62,000 nt of DNA from the NCBI RefSeq assembly GCF_001949145.1, contig NW_019091436.1:34399-96398 (forward strand), read 5' to 3'. The position numbers and the translations under genes are program-made. The stretch is from Acanthaster planci (taxonomy: Eukaryota > Echinodermata > Asteroidea > Valvatida > Acanthasteridae). This document shows, piece by piece, positions 41,001 through 48,758 of this stretch; positions within the stretch are counted from its first letter, which is position 1; each line of letters opens with the position of its first letter. Below the pieces are notes generated by a model that saw nothing but the letters and a program-made list of their open reading frames with translations, was not told where the DNA came from and did no database searches.

Positions 41001-43577
41001 AATGTTTTTGTAACCTGATTCAAAACTGGTTTGCCCGCCTTACAACTTCAAAACTTTTACATGATGGAGGAGTGAATCATTTCATTAGCAACTAGTCTGA
41101 GCATTGCAGCATGAAAAACCATGAATCATGAAGGGCTGACAGTGCACTTCAATTCTCATGAGACCTATCGCCTACTGTCTAGTTTCTCTGATCCCTGGAT
41201 TTAATTCAATGACCCAGTTTAAATGAAGTGATAAATTTTCTTCAGTTGAGGGAGCCAAAGGATTAAAGTGATAATACCATTGCAATTACAAAATTCAAAT
41301 CCTCATTTTTGGGAGATTCAGTTATTTCCTATTGAAAGCAGCAGTCAAGTAATTTAATTTGCCTATTTCATAATAAACGTAAATAATTAACTTGAGTCAG
41401 TGTCTGTTCTGTTTTCTTGGTAGGTTTTCTTCCCAATTCAACCATACATCTTCCTTGTATTCTGTCATGCTGTGAGTATCGTTGGCGTCGTTCTGCTCAT
41501 AGTTCTAATCATCGTCGGTCACTTCCCAAAGACAGTACCAGGTAAGAAAGGAAAATTGCTTTTCTGTTTGCCTGGTAATTGTTGGCAGGATTGTGTTTGA
41601 GGGGTAATTTGGTGTATTATAATTTCACAGATATGTCTTTCTTCCCTTTTGAAACTGTAAACCAGAGTTTTCAGACTCTGAAGAGAATGAAGTTGATTCA
41701 GAATTTAGCAGAGGCCCTTTGAATTATGCCCTTTGAATTTTCTCCTTTTGCTAAGTTTCTGGGAGTCAGTTAATGTGAGAATTTCAACCGTTTTTTTTTT
41801 CCGTTCCACCATATGTACAACTTGGGTTTCATTACAACTTATGCAAATTGTCAGAGTGATGTAAATTTTAATCTTGAAGTATAGGCCATTTTACTTCTTT
41901 CTTGATCCTTTATGTTGAACATAAAGAGGTCAGAATTTATCATTAACATAAATTACTCTCAGTTTTAGTTTTTATTGACTATTGTCGAAGTCCATCCTGT
42001 GGCATCATTCCAATTTTTAATCTGTTGGTTTTGTTTTTTTCCATTTGTGCAAATACATCCACTTATATTTCTGTTTTGGGGATCAGTTTATTTTTTGGGG
42101 GGGAGAGGGTGTGAAGTGTTACTGTGGGAAGATGTCTGCTGGTGGATGTGGGCGAGAGATTAAGGAACTAGAAGCTGGAATGATGTGGAATGCCAATTCC
42201 AGTAAAGCTGGGATTAACCTTCTTAGAGGAGGAGAGGAGATGGACTACTCCGAGCATCATTAGAGGGATGTAGTCTCTAAGAAAAACTCAAGGTTCAGTG
42301 AGAGGAATGTAAGCTGGATGAACCCATTGTGGTAAACACGGTGGTATTGACCTGAGATTGGACAAGACATTATCTCCTTTAAGAAGTGAAAACTGGGGCG
42401 GGGGGAGGGAATCTGTGTTGAAGACCATGCGAATCATTCACTCTTCAACGGGAAAAGTAGTACATGTACAAGTTATGTTGTCTCTCATTTTGTTGGAAAT
42501 GATCGGGCTATTTGATGTGCACTAGATATGCATAAGAAAACGATAACATGGATTATTCACATTGGCTTCATGCATGGATGAGAGAGGGCGCTATGCTGCT
42601 TATATCCCTTAGGCTGATGCACTGCATATGTGTACGTGTACTTGTTTATCTCCATGAGGTACATGTACATATTGCATGAGTATTTTATAACTACTGGTAT
42701 CAACATGCACAGTTCTGAGATGCTTACATAAATGTTGGGTTCATAACGAGCTGTGTTGATTTGCCCATCCAACCTGACTGTGTCATCTTTGAGGGAATAT
42801 GAATGCTCAAAGCATAATGCTTGAAAAGGCTCTTAAGTCAAGTGCTGTTCCATCGAGGCTAATTAGTGTGTAATGTAAACCATAAACTGAAGTTATACCT
42901 TATACATGTATTATGCCTTCCAATTTGTATATTACTCAATCCACTTAAACCGATCTCCTGTTGATTTTCCTTATTTCCCAATCTTCCCATTAATTACTCC
43001 ATTTTTGGATTTAGATGTATATAAACTTTATAGCGTATGTTTCCTAATGGTAGCCTGTTTTGTTTTATATATCATTATGTGTTTTATTTTTTTATGGCAT
43101 GCCATACGTTTTGCCACCTGTTCTTGACTTCATTTTCCTATTAGTGCTCTTTTTACATTTTTTGGCAGGCAGAATAGGGAAATAAATGTTATTTTCAAGG
43201 CTAGCATTTCTTATGTGCATTACTCCAGTAGATGTGTGCAAAAAGTGTATTCATGTTAGGAATGTAATGTTGAGATTGTTAAGATCAACACATCTCCAAT
43301 TTGTCGGTACCTCCACAATTTAGCAAAACCTTCAGTGATACAGAATTGCTTTTTCCCTCTGTTTACAGCCGTGGAGAAGGCCCAGAATGCCATCTTGTGG
43401 TGTCGAGCCTGCTGCATCACCAGCAAATCACAGGGACCTCTGGCCGACCATTCCAAGTATTTCACCAGCCTAGCCGACACCCGCAAAGCCTATCTGGTGG
43501 TAGGGTCACCTGAACAAATCCCACTGGAGAAGATACCCATTACCACCACGATAGGCGAAGATAAGAAAGAAACATAG
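7667..43577 (+). CDS. MFSD4A: MFSD4A-like major facilitator superfamily transporter (10 coding exons)
   Basis: Ten exons joined at GT..AG sites keep one frame for 613 codons plus TAG; vertebrate MFSD4A is about 514 residues. Recognition rests on the first membrane segment (SVFWSFGMCVALLGPTLLDL, about residues 85-104), the GCQTGSS..SWAFLSQ block, IDTVAN (183-188), GAFISPIIAEPF (213-224), RYAFWIM (277-283), LGRLISIPIS in exon 6 and GAATGEM in exon 8, all in family order. About twelve membrane segments are expected in the plasma membrane. NSS (N236) and NNT (N272) lie in the long exon 3 loop, as in the family. Residues 1-70 are a Ser/Thr/Pro/Gly-rich extension missing from the vertebrate protein. 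The ATG at 7667 has an A at -3 and G at +4, with an in-frame stop at 7640-7642. The family is related to the sodium-dependent glucose transporter NaGLT1 (MFSD4B); the substrate here is unknown. MFSD4B is a less good match. Confidence 0.93.
13253..13413 (+). repeat. tRNA-derived SINE-like element, copy 1
   Basis: A tRNA-like head contains an A-box-like gctcagtggtcgagtgg (about 13281-13297) and a perfect B box ggttcgagtcc (13332-13342). It is followed by a tail with ttctcacaagcc and gcaagcactgagtatacagt. The same head and tail occur at 16094-16324. The tRNA-like part, with ctgcactagtaagcagg between the boxes, would not fold as a normal tRNA with a standard acceptor stem, so this is a repeat and not a functional tRNA gene. 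Confidence 0.75.
15147..15335. other. Assembly gap (189 N)
   Basis: Run of undetermined bases inside intron 1. Open frames that cross it are meaningless. Confidence 0.99.
16094..16324 (-). repeat. tRNA-like element flanked by inverted arms, copy 2
   Basis: The tRNA-like head is on the minus strand (B box gcgttcgagtcc, complement of 16168-16179; A-box region about 16205-16232). Its SINE-type tail is present on both sides in opposite orientation. The left arm (16094 to about 16163) and right arm (about 16254-16324) are inverted copies sharing ccgagtaagcttgtgaa, agctctc(a/g)gacaa and tttat(c/t)aatatata. The result is a roughly 231-base symmetric element with the tRNA-like unit in the middle. 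Confidence 0.75.
21291..21648. repeat. Minisatellite built from accatag words
   Basis: About seven irregular higher-order units, each beginning gtacatgtacc(a/g)tagttt and continuing with taccatagtta and taccatagatta words. Unit length varies through insertion or loss of the taccatagat word. The short minus-strand frame across it is an artefact of the repeat. Confidence 0.95.
25037..25068. repeat. Perfect 32-base palindrome
   Basis: The 16-base half aacatttgccaacaga is followed immediately by its exact reverse complement, centred between 25052 and 25053. It lies in intron 1 with no obvious flanking duplication. Confidence 0.95.
30253..30448 (+). CDS. MFSD4A: MFSD4A-like exon 2
   Basis: Acceptor ttcctcag at 30252, donor gtaagt at 30449. 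The first base completes the split Arg139; residues 140-204 follow. Encodes two membrane segments with the family motif IDTVAN. Ends in phase 0 after Gln. Confidence 0.95.
30449..32790 (+). other. MFSD4A-like intron 2
   Basis: GT..AG intron of 2342 bases. No element recognised apart from scattered acatgt words. Confidence 0.85.
32791..33039 (+). CDS. MFSD4A: MFSD4A-like exon 3
   Basis: Acceptor tgaatcatag, donor gtatta. Residues 205-287: a membrane segment with GAFISPIIAEPF, a long loop rich in Ser and acidic residues with possible N-glycosylation sites N236 and N272, then the start of the next segment at RYAFWIM. Phase 0 at both ends. Confidence 0.95.
33040..34800 (+). other. MFSD4A-like intron 3
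   Basis: GT..AG intron of 1761 bases ending in ttgtttcag. Its only recognisable content is the minisatellite at 33271-33618 and a few acatgt words. Confidence 0.85.
33271..33618. repeat. Minisatellite of gtgatggtcttgt and gtgtgtcttgt words
   Basis: Irregular tandem array of 10-14 base words in intron 3. Because the words contain few stops on the minus strand, it creates open frames of 187 and 117 codons that read as His/Lys/Thr/Gln/Asp repeats. These are not credible proteins. Confidence 0.95.
34801..34921 (+). CDS. MFSD4A: MFSD4A-like exon 4
   Basis: Acceptor ttgtttcag, donor gtaagg. Residues 288-327 plus one base: the end of a membrane segment (IPIILMVFCLLM) and the start of the central cytosolic loop. 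Phase 1 at the 3' end. Confidence 0.93.
34922..36877 (+). other. MFSD4A-like intron 4
   Basis: GT..AG intron of 1956 bases. A C run is at about 35199. The phrase ctagggatctggt is repeated near 35511 and 35527. Nothing else was recognised. Confidence 0.8.
36878..37014 (+). CDS. MFSD4A: MFSD4A-like exon 5
   Basis: Acceptor tctcattcag, donor gtaaga. Completes codon 328 and encodes residues 329-373: an acidic and Gln-rich cytosolic loop (DADEVGSAAQESQ), then a membrane segment ending LFLYDGLQ, matching the family's LFMTDGLT. Ends in phase 0. Confidence 0.93.
37015..38593 (+). other. MFSD4A-like intron 5
   Basis: GT..AG intron of 1579 bases containing the hAT-like element at 37263-37434. No other feature seen. 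Confidence 0.85.
37263..37434. mobile_element. hAT-like MITE, 172 bp
   Basis: Terminal inverted repeats begin CAGGGGTGAgatt on the left and end aatatCACCCCTG on the right. Both sides are flanked by the direct repeat agtatt (37257-37262 and 37435-37440). CAGGGGTG ends are typical of hAT transposons, whose usual target duplication is 8 bp; here 6 bp are visible. The interior is AT-rich with repeated cagctattt words and no transposase frame, so the element is non-autonomous. Confidence 0.75.
38594..38770 (+). CDS. MFSD4A: MFSD4A-like exon 6
   Basis: Acceptor ttgcctccag, donor gtgagt. Residues 374-432, with AAYGGFIFAYA and WGCFALGRLISIPIS, which match the family's most conserved C-terminal-half segment. 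Phase 0 at both ends. Confidence 0.95.
38771..40130 (+). other. MFSD4A-like intron 6
   Basis: GT..AG intron of 1360 bases. The 99-codon plus-strand frame at 39142-39441 has no family resemblance. No element recognised. Confidence 0.8.
40131..40278 (+). CDS. MFSD4A: MFSD4A-like exon 7
   Basis: Acceptor tttatccccag, donor gtaaaa. Residues 433-481 plus one base; two membrane segments with the loop SGVFGLSLSSVYPTVIALAE, which follows the family's LGLFLSSTFPS pattern. Phase 1 at the 3' end. Confidence 0.94.
40362..40603. mobile_element. MITE with about 42-bp inverted ends and TA flanks, in intron 7
   Basis: The left end (about 40362-40407, gttttccaatactcaactt..) is matched in inverse by the right end (about 40562-40603, aagttgagtattggaaaat). 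A TA dinucleotide flanks both sides (40360-40361 and 40604-40605), as for Tc1/mariner-type insertions. There is no transposase frame. The element fills nearly half of the 535-base intron 7 without disturbing its splice sites. Confidence 0.75.
40814..40884 (+). CDS. MFSD4A: MFSD4A-like exon 8
   Basis: Acceptor tctctgttag, donor gtaagt. Completes Gly482 and encodes residues 483-505, including GAATGEMAFPVIVGR, corresponding to the family's GAGVGEMVLQMLVG. Ends in phase 0. Confidence 0.94.
40885..41423 (+). other. MFSD4A-like intron 8
   Basis: GT..AG intron of 539 bases ending cttggtag. Nothing recognised in it. Confidence 0.85.
41424..41541 (+). CDS. MFSD4A: MFSD4A-like exon 9
   Basis: Acceptor ttcttggtag, donor gtaaga. 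Residues 506-544 plus one base: a last strongly hydrophobic segment (VSIVGVVLLIVLIIV) and the start of the C-terminal tail. Phase 1. Confidence 0.94.
41542..43368 (+). other. MFSD4A-like intron 9
   Basis: GT..AG intron of 1827 bases ending ctgtttacag. Low-complexity G runs occur at about 42076-42110 and 42396. No gene or element recognised. Confidence 0.8.
43369..43577 (+). CDS. MFSD4A: MFSD4A-like exon 10 with stop
   Basis: Acceptor gtttacag. Completes codon 545 and encodes residues 546-613, ending in TAG at 43575-43577. It is a hydrophilic cytosolic tail with a Cys cluster (WCRACC) and many Lys, Ser and Thr residues. Confidence 0.93.
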
Positions 43578-44580
43578 GGAATTAATCTGGCCTTAACAAC
43601 CCATGCTTTATAAGTACATAGCCTTGGAAATGTATCAGGTCACAACCTTATCCTTTATGTTTCCCTTGTTAGAGTTCTAAATAGCAAAAACCCATAAGTC
43701 CATGTGATGAGACTGAAATGAGTTATGTTCTCCCCTCTACCATACCCATGCTGGTGGTTTGTATGCTTTGAGCATGAGACATGTACATGCATTCCAAGGC
43801 TTTTGCATATGATCCAGCTTTCATTTGAAAATGTTTCGTCTCTCAATCTAGCAGCAATTTCAACATTCAAAGACTGAATTTTTTGTAAAGATTATTCCGC
43901 TTTGATCCGTCCTCTTTGGCCATTTGAAAGCCGAGGTAAATTGGTGTAGTGTATATGCACACTCCGTCAGAATAACATGACTGCTAGTTGATAAACACAT
44001 CACCACCTGTGCCAGCTGGGGAATTTCTCAATATCTCTCTTAGGTGTCAACATTGGCAGTCCAAACATGGTAGAACTTTCGTAAGCACAAACACTCAGAT
44101 CATTGTATGAATCCGTACATGCTTGACCTTTAAAGGAGGCCTCAGTAATTGGAAATTGACATCATAATGTGCTGCTATTTAGCCAGGATAGAGAGGGGCA
44201 GTTCTAATTAGTATAACTATTTACAGATTAAAAATTGACCTTTGAACTTGAGTACAACACAAACTTGCATGTCAGCCAATAGCATCTAATCTAAACACCA
44301 CTGATAATTCCTGAAAACAGTAGAATTCTGACCTGTCAAATTGTGTGGTGCAGTCCAGGTGGAACAAGTGTTATGCTGCAATGTGAACAAATTTGTTATG
44401 ACCTTTGACCATTGTAGAGAAACTAGAGATGTCTTCCACAAAACAGGACACAGAAAGAAGTAGAAATGAAAAAAAAAATTAAATGTAAGGTTTTTAGCTT
44501 GAATTCTTAAGAACAGATAAATCAATACAGTTTTCAAGTTTACATTGGTGAGCTGGATCTTCAGTCATAATACTGTGCTG

Positions 44581-44611
44581 TGTGGCAATTTGGTTCAGTT
44601 AAATTGCCACA
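44581..44611. other. Perfect 11-bp hairpin
   Basis: TGTGGCAATTT, a 9-base loop, then AAATTGCCACA. It would form a stem if transcribed in the 3' UTR. The stem is short for a miRNA precursor. Confidence 0.6.
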
Positions 44612-46710
44612 TAAACGCAGTTATCAACTTCCCTTTATTTAAGCGTAGTATTTTTGAGCTCCATATTTACTATACTGTGTTTGTTTGGGTTCGAGATTAC
44701 TCTAGGTATTCCAGCAAAGTCTAAATGCTTCTAGTTAAATTTTAAAAGTTAAATACATTAAGTTATATTTTGAAATCTTTTAACTGTCACGTTCTTGAAA
44801 TTTTGTTTTATTTACGAGAACACTTGAGTCCCTTTGTCCTGGGAGACAAAGATTTTACTTAACAAGAAAATGTCTGTTTTCAAATTGTAGATATATTTTT
44901 CTTGATAAAGAGTAGCCTTGCTGAAATTGGCATGTGTGAAATATCTATTCATAATTTGGATGAAAAGAGTAAAGCTTTTTCCAAAGCGTCATAGTCTAGC
45001 AAACTTGTACATCCTGTAAAGGTGTGATTGTAACCCCCCCCCTCCATATTGTATTCTTGAAGCACCAATTGTCATGATTCAGTAATGAAACTCTGGGCCA
45101 CAAGTGAGTTAGTGTATTGACTAAAAATAGTAACGCTCTCTTGAACAGGAAAATAAGTACATGCTTCTTAACACTGTTTGACAAAAACTACTTAGGCAAA
45201 GAGTTGGAAAGTGTGGTGTGAAAATGAATGCTGTCTGTAGCTTACAATTTTGAGCACTGTGTGATATTGAAATAATTATGTTAAATGATACCAAAGTAGG
45301 CACGCTATAGATCCCTATGATTTCTCACCTTTTGGACTTGCACACCTTGTATTAAGGTATTAGTGTGACTTTAAACACTCTTCTTTCAGTACTCGGCAGA
45401 GGCATGGATATACTTTGAAATTCTGTAGGTATGCTATTTCATTAAGATTGCATAAACATGTATAAAGCACTGTATCAGTTGATTAGTATACCAGAATTCG
45501 TTTGCATAGAGACATAGGAGCGAATGGAGCGAAGACCTAGACCTAGCTCTAGACAAGAGATTCGGATGCAGCCAAAGTCAAATTTATCCAGTCTCCTCAC
45601 TTGGCAGATGAATGATTGTCAAAGTGGGCCTCATTAATTGGGCAGTCCATAAAGCGCCACCCCATTATAGGACCACCAGCATTCAAATTTATACATTCTA
45701 GCATATTCCTTTGTCATTGTTCATTGTATGTCACTAGTGGCTAGACTTTGAGAATGGACTTAGCAAAAGTCTGTTGTGGCTTGTGCTACGGGTCATGTTC
45801 CAATGTTGCGGCTTTGGAACATGTCATAATTTGTCTGAACTTCAACGTTCAAATTCAATATTGCTGCATGTTTAATTTGCTTACTTTTATTTTTTTCAAT
45901 ACATGTATTCAGTCATCGTGTTCAACAGTGTTGGGATCAATGACCCAACTATATGCCATGGATAAGATGACCAATTTAATTCTAAAAAGGGAGGTTTTTA
46001 TGACTGTCATAGTCAGGAGGGTAGTGGGTTTTTTGGGCATAAATTCAGTTAATACTGATTACATGTGTAATAACCAGTGAATTCACTGATAAAGCTATGC
46101 TTTATAATAGAAGAAAGCTTTACACTGTAGCCACATGTGCATTTTGTCCTTTGCATTGCATAGGTGCACATTTTTTAACACAGTGGGCGCCAAGACAGTG
46201 ACGGTGCATAAAATTGCTGGTGTCAATCATTGCCCGTCTGTTTACGTATATAAATTATAAAAAGTGAAGTCATCGTTTAAGCTGAAATAATGGAAGTGAA
46301 CCAGGAATTCATGAAACACCGTATTTTAAAGTGGTTTTTAAAAGTGTCAGTTTTGCCTGTAGGTACCTATGTGCATTATAAAAGTACTTGTATTGGTGCA
46401 TTCCTTATGTACATACTATGTCAGATGTAAAGAGAAGGTTGTCTATATATAGAGAGGGATGTCTATATTTTTGCACACAGCATGTTTGTGTGTTCATTAC
46501 ACTTGTGCATTTTGTGTTTTGTCAGTACTTTGTGATGTCTAATAAGCAGAAGGGTGAGTAAAGTTTGATCATGTTATAATCTTAAGTAGATTTAAATTTG
46601 TCCTGATGTTTAGCCAAAGAGAAATGACTGTGATATCATTTGTGAAATAATCTGAAGTTGTAATTGTTGCATATAATCTACATGTTGAATAGAGCTGGAT
46701 GGGCCTTGAG

Positions 46711-46800
46711 CTGGACCAAGAGAGGGCGCAATTTCTTGAGCTGGACCAAGAGAGGGCGCAATTTCTTGAGCTGGACCAAGAGAGGGCACAATTTCTTGAG
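46711..46800. repeat. 30-bp tandem triplicate
   Basis: Three consecutive copies of a 30-base unit, ctggaccaagagagggc(g/a)ca followed by atttcttgag, start at 46711, 46741 and 46771. Only one base differs, in the third copy, so the expansion is recent. Short frames across it repeat a 10-residue word and are artefacts. Confidence 0.97.
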
Positions 46801-46981
46801 GCAGATTGCCCTTGTGAAATTCCACAGATTTTCCTGGAACAGTTTGGTTGCCAGTAGTAACCCACCATTCAAAATGAGACTGGAGTTGATGATTTAGTTG
46901 TGTGACAATTCCTCACTTTTCAGAGTGTGCGTTGTTTATGTATACACGTACATCACTGTAATTTTCTCCCCGACAGTTTGT

Positions 46982-46987
46982 AATAAA
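46982..46987 (+). terminator. Candidate polyadenylation signal (AATAAA)
   Basis: Canonical hexamer downstream of the MFSD4A-like gene, immediately before the inverted-repeat element at 46992. It is about 3.4 kb from the stop codon, so assignment to that gene is tentative. Confidence 0.35.
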
Positions 46988-46991
46988 GGCA

Positions 46992-47147
46992 ATTCACAAT
47001 AGTGCGCCTCCAAGAGTTTGCAACGTGTTGACCAAACATAGTGCGCGAAACTTGTCGACCCTTTCCAAACGCGCGTTGGGTCGACAACTTTCGCGCACTG
47101 TGATTGGTCAATGCGTTGCAAACTCTTGGAGGCGCACTATTGTGAAT
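46992..47147. mobile_element. 156-bp MITE with long inverted repeats
   Basis: The left arm (attcacaatagtgcgcctcc..) and right arm (..ggaggcgcactattgtgaat) are inverted copies for roughly 65 bases each. The outer 30 or so bases match perfectly and the inner parts are slightly diverged. The whole could fold into a single hairpin. No clear target-site duplication is visible next to the ends, so the superfamily is uncertain. No coding capacity. Confidence 0.85.
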
Positions 47148-48580
47148 CTCTCGTATTGTGCACCTTTGTTTTGGAATGATGGGCAACTTCACATTGTCGC
47201 GTTCCAAAGTATGTGTGAGAATCATGTCCTGCAATCAGTGCACTGTAAAGAAGCTCGTTTTTCAATTTATTTACTATTTGTTATTTTTTTACTTTATAAA
47301 AAGGCTTCCCATATAACGCTCTTAAGATGAACAAAACGCTATTATTGTCATTTGCTATCTATTGGTGGAATTTATGTAAACTTCTGTCAATGCGAAGATA
47401 CACCTGGGTATGATTTGTGCAAAATTGAAAAGTGATTCTGTAAATTTCAGCTTTGTGTTTTCCCTTTGATGAATCCAGTCTCTTAAAGAAGACACTTAAC
47501 TAGAATTTACTTAAGGGTACACATTAAGCTTTAAATACGTTAATATGTCATAGTTTGGCAACCCCATTGAGGGGTGTGGACATTCATTTTCCATCCTGAG
47601 AGATTTATTCAGTGGCATGTACAATGCATGAAATTCAACAACAGAACTGACAACTTCTGGTTTTTATTTTGTGTGAAGTTGCAAATGGCCGAACTAACAT
47701 AAAAGTAGTTCCAGAAAATCCACAACTTAATTCCTTGGCTATGGCTAGAACCAGCATGTACATCAATAGAAGCCAGTAGGTAATAGATTCATTCATTTCC
47801 CATCGACTTGTTTTCCTTATATCCCCCAGTTAAGTCAGTAAACCCATAACATGATGCCAGGCTTTATTCTAGTGTGTGCTTTCCTATGGCACTGAAGTGG
47901 GACACCATCCGTGGAGCTCCATAGTTAATCACATGTGAACAAAGTGTGACATCATTATGTTCTAGGTCCATTTGCATATGGCCCTGTTAATTTTAAATCA
48001 TAGAATTACATGTATGAAAATTCCCTGGAAACATTTGTTCCCAACCAGACGGTTTTTACTGATAACACATCCATACTCTCATGCATGCATGAACTGGCCT
48101 TTGTTGACAAGATTAAAAGAAGATGCTGATAAGTATATCCTGTGTCTAACTTGTGATTTTCATTCTATTCATTAGGCATTTTTTAAATAGAGATGGCCCA
48201 GATGGTAGTTGGATTATCTTTAGTCAACCGCCAATACTTTCAGAAAGTACGGGAGTTGTCTGTCACCAATCCAATGGAGTTCAAGTATTTATAGCTGCAG
48301 GTTTTTGTTAGACACAAAAAGTCAACCACATTGAAAATTTGACAGAAAGGTACTGAAACAAAAAGTTGTGGCTGGTGGGGAAAAATGACACCTTTTTGTT
48401 GGTACATACAACTACCTTTTATTTTTTTTAAATAATCACTGACCCCAAAAGCTCAAATACAGCCATATTTTTTTTATGTGATGACATTAGTGATAAAGCA
48501 ACTTTGACCACCATTTATGTCTTACAAATATTCTAAATTATCTTTTGTAAAGCATACACAGCAGCCATTAACCATTGTGT
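47148..48580. other. Convergent intergenic spacer
   Basis: AT-rich DNA between the 3' ends of the MFSD4A-like gene and DPM3. No gene, RNA or further repeat recognised. Confidence 0.6.
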
Positions 48581-48586
48581 TTTATT
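48581..48586 (-). terminator. DPM3: DPM3 polyadenylation signal
   Basis: The plus strand reads tttatt, giving AATAAA on the minus strand about 120 bases beyond the DPM3 stop codon, a normal distance for a short 3' UTR. Confidence 0.65.
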
Positions 48587-48704
48587 GAAGGATCCTAAAA
48601 CTTGTTGGACAATATATTAAGAGAGTCATCCAATAGACAGATCCTCCCTACAAATTAAGTCTGTTGAATAACAAACAGAAAGCCTAACCGAGCACTGTCA
48701 GCCA

Positions 48705-48758
48705 TCACGTAAATCTAAAACCTTTCTTCTTCAGATCTTTTCTTGCTTCTTCAATTTC
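48705..48758 (-). CDS. DPM3: DPM3 exon 4 with stop
   Basis: Acceptor catttccag. Encodes EIEEARKDLKKKGFRFT and TGA (48707-48705), corresponding to the C-terminal DPM1-binding helix of the family. Confidence 0.95.
   Translation of the reverse strand, partial: EIEEARKDLKKKGFRFT

Larger units (their letters stand above)
43578..46987 (+). other. Probable long 3' UTR or downstream region of the MFSD4A-like gene
   Basis: No coding exon was recognised. The clearest AATAAA after the stop is at 46982-46987, which would give a 3' UTR of about 3.4 kb; weaker ATTAAA signals occur earlier (for example 44226). Where the transcript really ends cannot be decided from sequence. A perfect 11-bp stem (44581-44591 with 44601-44611) lies within it, as does a 30-bp triplicate. 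Confidence 0.4.

Noticed and set aside
46569-46897. Open frames of 64-99 codons on both strands
   Set aside because: They arise from the 30-bp triplicate, whose length is a multiple of three and so keeps frames open.
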